34,531 nucleotides of DNA from Oscillatoriales cyanobacterium (GTDB taxonomy: Bacteria; Cyanobacteriota; Cyanobacteriia; Cyanobacteriales; Geitlerinemataceae). Shown one piece after another: positions 28,739 to 34,531 of this stretch (position 1 is the stretch's first letter; each line of letters starts with the position of its first letter). Location: the NCBI GenBank assembly GCA_004293855.1, contig RDYZ01000218.1:1-34531 (forward strand). Direction: 5' to 3'. The notes beneath the pieces are model-generated. The model had not been told where the DNA came from. It saw only the letters and a list, made by a program, of their open reading frames with translations, and searched no databases. The position numbers and the translations under genes are program-made.

Positions 28739-29596
28739 CTAACGCGCGACGAGTTGAGGAAAGGGATTGACCACTGCGCGACCGAAGACTTCGCAGGCAT
28801 TTCCCGGACTTTCGATCAGTTTGAGTTTATGGAGAGTGGCACCGAGATTGGCGATCGGCTCTTCGAGTAAATCGCGGATGTGGAGTGCGAAATTTTCGTC
28901 TGTGGGGACGATCGCTCCCTCGGCGAAGTACGGAATATCGGCGTTTAAAAAGGTGTGGTCGAAGGGTTCAGCCACGCGATCTTCAATCAGTTGCGTCAGC
29001 GCTCCGAGGTCAACGCTCATACCGGTGCGATCGTCCATTGTGCCGCGCACGGTCACTTCGAGGTGGTAGTTATGACCATGACCGTAGGGGCGGGCGCATT
29101 TACCGTACAGGCGATCGTTTTCGTCATCGCTCGCGCCGGGAATCGCCAGACGGTGCGCCGCGCTGAAGTGCGTCCGCAGCGACAGATAAACTTCGTTACC
29201 GTTGCCGTAGTAGTCCGCCCAGAGGTCGGGATGTTCAAATAGTTGAATCTGAACGATCGGCAAGTGGGGCGCGAGGCGTTGCCAAATCACTTTCGCGATA
29301 TGTTCTGTGGTCGGTAGCGTTTGCTGAAACTCCGGCCACACATCGTTTAGAAAGGAGAAATCGAGCGGTTCGGTTACTTCGCGCTTGATGTCGTGTTTGA
29401 TATCCGACAGGTTCAACACCATGCCGTACTCATCCAGTTGACCGGCCATCGAGACGAATAGCTCGTAGTTATGGCCGTGGCCGGGGGCGTTGGCGCAGCG
29501 TCCGAAGCGATCGCGGTTTTCGGCTTCGGTGAGTTCAGGCAGCCAGTAACGATGACTAGCGGAAAACTGGGCGCGGCGGTTGATGATACAGTCCAT
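28739..29596 (-). CDS. Tandem 6-pyruvoyl-tetrahydropterin synthase / 6-carboxytetrahydropterin synthase (QueD-like) protein
   Basis: Two PTPS-like modules in one ORF: FSASHRYW...CANAPGHGHNYELFVSM...EPLDFSFLND...PTTEHIAKVIWQRL and FSAAHRLAI...CARPYGHGHNYHLEVTV...EPFDHTFLN...PTDENFALHI. Confidence 0.9.
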   Translation of the reverse strand: MDCIINRRAQFSASHRYWLPELTEAENRDRFGRCANAPGHGHNYELFVSMAGQLDEYGMVLNLSDIKHDIKREVTEPLDFSFLNDVWPEFQQTLPTTEHIAKVIWQRLAPHLPIVQIQLFEHPDLWADYYGNGNEVYLSLRTHFSAAHRLAIPGASDDENDRLYGKCARPYGHGHNYHLEVTVRGTMDDRTGMSVDLGALTQLIEDRVAEPFDHTFLNADIPYFAEGAIVPTDENFALHIRDLLEEPIANLGATLHKLKLIESPGNACEVFGRAVVNPFPQLVAR

Positions 29597-29615
29597 GGGT
29601 TTGGGGCGAGCCGAG

Positions 29616-29717
29616 AGGGTTTGTTAAGTTCTGTGACGTATTTGTATTGTAAGGGGGAGTGCGTCGAGGGTTTGTTAAGTTCTGTGACGTATTTGTATTG
29701 TAAGGGGGAGTGCGTCG
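29616..29717. repeat. Perfect tandem duplication, 2 x 51 bp
   Basis: GAGGGTTTGTTAAGTTCTGTGACGTATTTGTATTGTAAGGGGGAGTGCGTC occurs twice back to back with no mismatch, 20 bp upstream of the PTPS-like gene. Confidence 0.97.
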
Positions 29718-29821
29718 TGTCAGAGGATTTGAGCCGGATTAACGTGGCGCACGAACCCAGCCCGCTGCTTGTGCTTCCGCAGCTTTTTGGGAGCTGGGGC
29801 ATCGGTCATGAGGGAAGCTAA

Positions 29822-29856
29822 TCCGTATAAAATGCCAATTACGGAGATTATACGGA
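29822..29856. promoter_or_regulatory. Candidate operator: 9-bp perfect inverted repeat at the edge of the AT-rich segment
   Basis: TCCGTATAA-N17-TTATACGGA. Functional role is inference only. Confidence 0.35.
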
Positions 29857-30055
29857 GAGTTTCCGCACAATCATTCCCATATAGAATGTTAGACGGATAA
29901 AATCTTAAGAGAAACCATATAGGGGTGATTGGGTAGAAAAAATACGTACAATTTGGGACTGGACGCTTCAGGCTTCCTGCAAGGACATATATAAACCCTT
30001 TGTGGAATATTAATAAACTTGTAAGTTTTTAGTTAGACAGAAAAAGAAGGCTCAA

Positions 30056-30265
30056 ATGACTCCAGAGAACGATCCAAATAACAGTAATATTCAAAATCCC
30101 ACAAACCCAGAAAAGATTGAACAGTCAACTCAAGTCTTGCTAGCTTTCATTACTTATCAATGGTCACAAGCCAAACAATCTGAAGATCAGCGAGTAGCCA
30201 TAACCAACTCTCTTCTAAGAGCTAATTACTCTGTTAGGAGGTTTTGGTATAGTTACAAGTACTAA
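30056..30265 (+). CDS. Small hypothetical protein upstream of the AIPR gene
   Basis: 69 aa, MTPENDPNNSNIQNPTNPEKIEQSTQVLLAFITYQWSQAKQSEDQRVAITNSLLRANYSVRRFWYSYKY; preceded by an AAGAAGG-like RBS, same strand as and 56 bp before the AIPR ORF. No family recognised. Confidence 0.45.
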   Translation: MTPENDPNNSNIQNPTNPEKIEQSTQVLLAFITYQWSQAKQSEDQRVAITNSLLRANYSVRRFWYSYKY

Positions 30266-30321
30266 ATATACATCGTTAGATTTTCACAACTAGGAAGCAG
30301 AAATAATCAAAGAGGAAGGAA

Positions 30322-32040
30322 ATGGATAGAATCACCAAAAAACTTTTGCAGGATTTCCTAAAAGCACAAGAATTGGATGAGTGCGATGAGTCTAGCGATT
30401 TTGAGCTTTTCTGTAATTATTCTGTACTTGCTAACGAATACAATAAAACATTTGATGCTAAAGCCATCACTGTAGGTGCTGGCGCTGATACAGGAATTGA
30501 TGGCATAGCAATAATTGTAAATGGACACTTAGTTGAAGATACAGACGAAATAGACAGTTTACTGGAAACAAACGGATACTTAGAAGTAACATATCTGTTC
30601 ATTCAATCCAAAACCTCATGTAACTTTGATACCAAAGAAATGCATACGTTTTACTTTGGAGTAATTGATTTCTTTGCAGAGGAGCCAAAGTTAACTAGGA
30701 ATGATGATATTAAAAGGTTCTCAGAGCTTTCAGAGTATTTGTTAGAAAAAGCCTCTGATTTTAAAGATAATCCAATTTGTAAAACATTTTATATTACTAC
30801 AGGCGTCGTAAATAAAGACCAAAACATTACCGCTGCTGTTGATTACTCTACTAAAAACCTAGAAAACTATAAACTCTTTGAACGCGTTGAGGCTAAAGTG
30901 CTTGGCGCTCAAGAACTTGGCAAGCTTTATAGAAAAACGAAAAATCCGATATCTTCAAAATTCACATTCACCAACAAAATCAGCCTGCCTGACATAGAAG
31001 GTATTGATCAGTCCTTTTATGGAGTTCTTCCATTTTCGGAGTTTAGAAAGCTCTTAATTGATGACAATGGCAATATTCAATCCATATTTGATGATAATGT
31101 TCGAGATTTTCAGGGAATCGGAAACTTGGTTAATAGTAATATCAACGAAACTTTAAAGAGCGATAGACCCGACTTGTTTAGCGTATTAAATAATGGTGTA
31201 ACAATTGTTGCAGATTCCATAAAGACATCTGCGAATACTTTGACCATTACAGATTATCAAATTGTAAATGGCTGCCAAACAAGCAACGTTCTTTACGAAA
31301 ATCGGAACAATGAAAAAATCAATGATATAAATATACCGTTAAGATTAATTGTGACGACGGATGAGGATATTAAGGCGAAAATAACGGTTTCTACAAACAA
31401 TCAGACTGCCATTAAAAAAGAACAGTTGGCAGCTATGTCTGATTTTCAAAAAAATCTCCAACATTATTATTCTTCAATAAATGGAGAGGGGAAATTGTTC
31501 TACGAAAGAAGAGCTAAAGAATATAATTCAGACAGAAATATTGTTAAGAGAAAGATTATTACTATTGCTAATCAAATAAAATCCTTTTCAGCAATGTTTA
31601 GTAAAAATCCGCACATGGTAACCACTTATCTAGGTACACTAGTGAAAACCATGGGCAATCCTGGCTCAAAACTCTTTGAAAAAGACCATCAGTTTTCTCC
31701 ATATTACATGGCGGGTTTGGCTTTTTATAGATTAGATTCTTTGTTCAATAACGGAACGATAGATAAGAAGTATAAAAAGGTCCGGTTTTACATATTGATG
31801 CTTGTTCCCATGATTGCGTCTACTGACGATTTACCTCCTCTAAATAGCCAAAAAAAATGTGAGCGTTTCTGTAATCTCATAATTAACAAATTGAATGATG
31901 AAAATGTCTATTCAACTATATTTGCAGAGGCGGTAAAAGTAATTGATCGTTCGGGTGCCAATGTTGAAGATAAAGAAGCGTTAAAGTCTCGAGCTATGAC
32001 AGATCAAATTTTAGCTGCCTATAGCGGAGAGAAAATTTAA
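30322..32040 (+). CDS. AIPR (abortive infection phage resistance) family protein
   Basis: 572 aa. AIPR-like core RPDLFSVLNNGVTIVADSIKTSANTLTITDYQIVNGCQTSNVLYEN...STNNQTAIKKEQLAAMSDFQKNLQHYYS...LFYERRAKEYN; good RBS (AGAGGAAGGAAATG). Confidence 0.88.
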   Translation: MDRITKKLLQDFLKAQELDECDESSDFELFCNYSVLANEYNKTFDAKAITVGAGADTGIDGIAIIVNGHLVEDTDEIDSLLETNGYLEVTYLFIQSKTSCNFDTKEMHTFYFGVIDFFAEEPKLTRNDDIKRFSELSEYLLEKASDFKDNPICKTFYITTGVVNKDQNITAAVDYSTKNLENYKLFERVEAKVLGAQELGKLYRKTKNPISSKFTFTNKISLPDIEGIDQSFYGVLPFSEFRKLLIDDNGNIQSIFDDNVRDFQGIGNLVNSNINETLKSDRPDLFSVLNNGVTIVADSIKTSANTLTITDYQIVNGCQTSNVLYENRNNEKINDINIPLRLIVTTDEDIKAKITVSTNNQTAIKKEQLAAMSDFQKNLQHYYSSINGEGKLFYERRAKEYNSDRNIVKRKIITIANQIKSFSAMFSKNPHMVTTYLGTLVKTMGNPGSKLFEKDHQFSPYYMAGLAFYRLDSLFNNGTIDKKYKKVRFYILMLVPMIASTDDLPPLNSQKKCERFCNLIINKLNDENVYSTIFAEAVKVIDRSGANVEDKEALKSRAMTDQILAAYSGEKI

Positions 32041-32052
32041 CAAGCACATGTT

Positions 32053-32180
32053 TTTTACTCGTTCCCACGCTCGCGTGGGTAATGCAAGCCCCAGACGCTC
32101 TGCGTCGCGACCATAGACCATGATTCGCTGGACGCAGAGCGTCCAAACGGCATTCCCACGCAGAGCACAGGAACGATTAA
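32053..32180. mobile_element. MITE-like foldback element, copy A
   Basis: TTTTACTCGTTCCCACGCTCGCGTGGG...GACGCTCTGCGTC...GACGCAGAGCGTC...ATTCCCACGCAGAGCACAGGAACGATTAA. Outer and inner arms are complementary, and a near-identical copy lies at 33791. No transposase encoded. Confidence 0.75.
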
Positions 32181-32190
32181 GCCGGAAGCA

Positions 32191-32237
32191 TTTGTTAAGT
32201 TCTGTGAATCTCCTACATTGTAAAGGGGAGTGTGTCG
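32191..32237 (+). repeat. Third, diverged copy of the 51-bp repeat
   Basis: TTTGTTAAGTTCTGTGA-ATCTCCTAC-ATTGTAAAGGGGAGTGTGTCG versus TTTGTTAAGTTCTGTGA-CGTATTTGT-ATTGTAAGGGGGAGTGCGTCG at 29621 and 29672. Conserved ends flank a 9-nt variable middle, same strand. Confidence 0.88.
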
Positions 32238-32311
32238 CGCTGGGGTGAAGCCGAGTTCAATGGGGCGGTTCTAAGCCATGATCGTGATAGTTGTGCTGGA
32301 GAGAGTTTGCG

Positions 32312-32629
32312 ATGAATGTTCGGTTGGTTGAATCGTTGGTTGAGGCGATCGCGTCGCTACCCGAGGATGAGTACACGCTGTTTCAGGTGGCGCTCGTCAC
32401 AAAAATGGTACGCAAGACGCCGGGTGTCGCGGGTGGTCATGCCTGCATTCGGAACACGCGGATTGCGGTATGGACATTGATTTCGTTCGCGCTGCAAGGA
32501 GCGAATGATACGGAATTGGCGTTGCATTTTCCGGGGTTGACTCAGTTTGATTTTGTGGCGGCGCGATCGTACTACGAGGCGAATCGGGCTGAGATTGACG
32601 CGGCGATCGCCTCGCATGATTGCGAGTAG
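32312..32629 (+). CDS. DUF433-family protein (putative antitoxin)
   Basis: TPGVAGGHACIRNTRIAVWTLISFALQGANDTELALHFPGLTQFDFVAARSYYEANRAEID is the DUF433 signature. ORF opens 32291; ATG 32312 preferred. Confidence 0.87.
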   Translation: MNVRLVESLVEAIASLPEDEYTLFQVALVTKMVRKTPGVAGGHACIRNTRIAVWTLISFALQGANDTELALHFPGLTQFDFVAARSYYEANRAEIDAAIASHDCE

Positions 32630-32638
32630 GTGGGAGGA

Positions 32639-33040
32639 ATGTCCAGCGTGTTTCGGTTTTATGCCAACGAAAATTTATCGGCGCTTTTGGTCAAGGCTTT
32701 GCGCGATCGCGGCCATGATGTTTTAACTTCCTATGAGTCTGGTCGTGCCAATCAGCGCATCCCTGATGATGGGGTGCTACGCGATGCCACGATCGATGGG
32801 CGGTGTGTGGTGACGTTTAATCGAGATGATTTTGTGGCGCTTCATCGTGGCGGAATGGAACATGCAGGGATTGTCATTTGCAAGGACGATCGCGATTGTG
32901 AGGGGCAAGCGCAGATGTTGGAAGGTTGGTTGCGATCGCCAACGTGTTTAAACAATCGATGCTTACGGGTGCTGCGGCGTAATGAGCGAGGCAATAGCCA
33001 GCCGGTTTGGGTGATTCAGGAGTATGGGCGATCGGGATAG
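32639..33040 (+). CDS. DUF5615-family PIN-like protein (putative toxin)
   Basis: FRFYANENLSALLVKALRDRGHDVLTSYESGRANQRIPDDGVLRDATIDGRCVVTFNRDDFVALHR...HAGIVICKDD; starts 9 bp after the DUF433 stop, PIN-like acidic motifs. Confidence 0.87.
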   Translation: MSSVFRFYANENLSALLVKALRDRGHDVLTSYESGRANQRIPDDGVLRDATIDGRCVVTFNRDDFVALHRGGMEHAGIVICKDDRDCEGQAQMLEGWLRSPTCLNNRCLRVLRRNERGNSQPVWVIQEYGRSG

Positions 33041-33044
33041 TCTT

Positions 33045-33104
33045 GACACGACGCTTTTACAGGACTACCTGGCTATGCCAGAGTGTCCCACCTCCAAGGA
33101 TTAT
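33045..33104 (+). pseudogene. Possible 5' remnant of a Uma2-family gene
   Basis: Frame reads DTTLLQDYLAMPECPTSKDY, resembling the N-terminus of the intact nearby Uma2 protein (GNILSLGDFLAMPETKPASEYVNG), then runs into the antisense 3' end of that gene. Confidence 0.45.
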
Positions 33105-33115
33105 CACCCTCAAAA

Positions 33116-33694
33116 CTACACCTTGAGCCAAGCAAAAACATCGCTTACAGATAGTTGCCAATCATCCAAACCCGCCATCACCGCCATCGGTTCCGCCGGA
33201 GTCCGATCGAGCAAGTACACCTTCGGTAAACCAGACGCCTGAAACACCGATACAGACTTCGCTTGCGTATCAATCAACCACCCCAACTCCGTCCCTTGGT
33301 TCAAACAAAAAATAATCTTCTCCATCACGATCGTGGCCGACTGATCCGGCGATAGAATCTCGATCGCCCAGTCCGGATAACGATCAAACCGATCCGCAAT
33401 TTCTCCGTCCTCATCCAGCGGCAAATTTTCCCAACGTATCACCGCAATATCTGGAACTAGCGATCGGCCTGCAAACGTGCAGCGTAACTCCGGCAGCGCA
33501 TAGGCAATCTTGTTTGGCTTTGCTTGCTGATTGATCGCTCTCGCAAGCTCAAATTGAACAACACTGTGCTTTCCTTTCGGCATTAACTTCTGAATCACCA
33601 TTCCATTGACATACTCACTGGCCGGTTTTGTTTCTGGCATTGCCAAAAAGTCCCCCAAGCTGAGAATGTTTCCTTGCGTTTTTGTCGCGACCAT
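33116..33694 (-). CDS. Uma2-family (DUF820) putative endonuclease
   Basis: MVATKTQGNILSLGDFLAMPETKPASEYVNGMVIQKLMPKGKHSVVQFELARAINQ...LVPDIAVIRWENLP...RYPDWAIEILSPDQSATIVMEKIIFCLNQGTELGWLIDT. Start set at 33694; the longer ORF to 33949 reads through the MITE. Confidence 0.9.
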   Translation of the reverse strand: MVATKTQGNILSLGDFLAMPETKPASEYVNGMVIQKLMPKGKHSVVQFELARAINQQAKPNKIAYALPELRCTFAGRSLVPDIAVIRWENLPLDEDGEIADRFDRYPDWAIEILSPDQSATIVMEKIIFCLNQGTELGWLIDTQAKSVSVFQASGLPKVYLLDRTPAEPMAVMAGLDDWQLSVSDVFAWLKV

Positions 33695-33790
33695 ATTGAA
33701 GTTCGTAGTACGTGATATTTCAGTACAGAAACGTGACATCTGACGTGAATTTACCTTAAGTGTAAATCTGGCGATCATAATAAAGGATTC

Positions 33791-33919
33791 TTTTACTCGT
33801 TCCCACGCTCCGCGTGGGCAACGCAAGCCCCAGACGCTCTGCGTCGCGACTATAGACCATGATTCACTGGACGCAGAGCGTCCAAACGGCATTCCCACAC
33901 AGAGCGCAGGAACGATTAA
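33791..33919. mobile_element. MITE-like foldback element, copy B
   Basis: Aligns with copy A (32053..32180) with about six substitutions and one indel; imperfect terminal inverted repeats TTTTACTCGTTCC / GGAACGATTAAAA. Confidence 0.75.
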
Positions 33920-33925
33920 AAATGT

Positions 33926-34078
33926 AAGCAATACCCTGAAGCCCTGCAAAACTACGAAGCCGCCCTATCGATGTTCCGCGACCAGCTCGGAGCCAAACAC
34001 CCGCAAACCATCCTGATCCAAGGCAAAATCAAACAGATCCAAAAGCAAATCAAACAACAGAAAAAATCAAAATCCTGA
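33926..34078 (+). pseudogene. C-terminal TPR (kinesin-light-chain-like) gene remnant
   Basis: Frame reads KQYPEALQNYEAALSMFRDQLGAKHPQTILIQGKIKQIQKQIKQQKKSKS*. 'A..Y..AL..FR..LG..HP.T' is a typical TPR unit; no start or upstream coding sequence remains, and it begins directly after MITE copy B. Confidence 0.65.
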
Positions 34079-34240
34079 AGCTTCAGGCAGAATGCAGATC
34101 CTTGAATACTGTATTCCTACACAACATTATGTCCCCGACGATCGCGCCCATTCCAAAACCTCAGCGGTCTAACGCCCCCCCAACCCACCCCAAAACAACA
34201 GCGTCCATTCTGTCTAACCAACCATCGAGGCACGAGATCG

Positions 34241-34531
34241 ATGCCAGAACCACCCACGATTCAAACCCTGAGCCAAACCCTGACGCTCAACCTCCCCACC
34301 AGCCTCAAACTCCAGATCACCCCCGACCAATTTGCGATCCTCGCCGCCAGCAATCGCACACTCCGCCTCGAACGCACCGCCCAGGGAGAACTATCCGTGA
34401 ATCCACCCACCGGCTGGGAAACCGGCGAACGTAATCGCAGCATCATCGGACAGCTCGATCGCTGGTATGACCTCAATGGCAGCCCCGGAAAAGCCTTCGA
34501 CTCATCCACCGGATTTATCCTGCCAAATGGA
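34241..34531 (+). CDS. Uma2-family (DUF820) putative endonuclease, N-terminal part (3' truncated by window edge)
   Basis: ATG at 34241 opens MPEPPTIQTLSQTLTLNLPTSLKLQITPDQFAILAASNRTLRLERTAQGELSVNPPTGWETGERNRSIIGQLDRWYDLNGSPGKAFDSSTGFILPNG with no stop before the window end; absent from the ORF track. 'F.L.PNG' is Uma2-like. Confidence 0.8.
   Translation, partial: MPEPPTIQTLSQTLTLNLPTSLKLQITPDQFAILAASNRTLRLERTAQGELSVNPPTGWETGERNRSIIGQLDRWYDLNGSPGKAFDSSTGFILPNG

Noticed and set aside
29616-29717. CRISPR array
   Set aside because: Only two directly adjacent 51-bp units with no spacers, and no cas genes; it is a simple tandem duplication.
29471-29821. 116-aa + strand ORF overlapping the PTPS gene
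   Set aside because: Antisense to PTPS and the tandem repeat; its internal EGLLSSVTYLYCKGECV duplication only reflects the 51-bp DNA repeat.
32053-33919. CRISPR-like repeat (CGTTCCCACGC... palindromes)
   Set aside because: Two copies about 1.7 kb apart with nested foldback structure and no spacer periodicity; better explained as MITE-like elements.
33695-33949. N-terminal extension of the Uma2 ORF (MQGFRVLLTF...GAWERVKESFI)
   Set aside because: The extension is a translation of the foldback element and intergenic DNA; the family N-terminus begins at MVATKTQGN (33694).

Overview
The window looks like a cyanobacterial chromosome: it is GC-moderate, dense in HIP1-type GCGATCGC octamers, and carries psb28, CP12, cphA and rpaA-like genes. 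About 29 kb is ordinary core genome: the C-terminus of a TPS/FHA-like exoprotein, a PPC-domain protein, recF, an RpaA-type response regulator, an Hsp70-family protein, a very large nSTAND-WD40 protein, pheA, an HtrA protease, a pentapeptide-repeat protein, psb28, CP12, cphA, a double-CheW protein, a PHP phosphoesterase, a DHH-CBS-tRNA nucleotidyltransferase fusion, a NYN-OST-HTH protein, a geranylgeranyl-reductase-like flavoprotein, frr, pyrH and a tandem PTPS/QueD-like protein. From about 29.6 kb to the end the sequence becomes accessory. It holds a perfect 2x51 bp tandem repeat with a third diverged copy about 2.5 kb away, an AT-rich segment without HIP1 sites carrying an AIPR (abortive-infection) family gene and a small upstream ORF, two copies of a ~128 bp foldback (MITE-like) element, a DUF433/DUF5615 putative toxin-antitoxin pair, and Uma2 genes and gene fragments. 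The repeat-bracketed AIPR island is the strongest candidate for an under-described system. The 14-blade nSTAND protein with an unassigned N-terminus and the NYN-LOTUS/tRNA nucleotidyltransferase pair come next. All family calls come from reading motifs in the translations; no database search was run.
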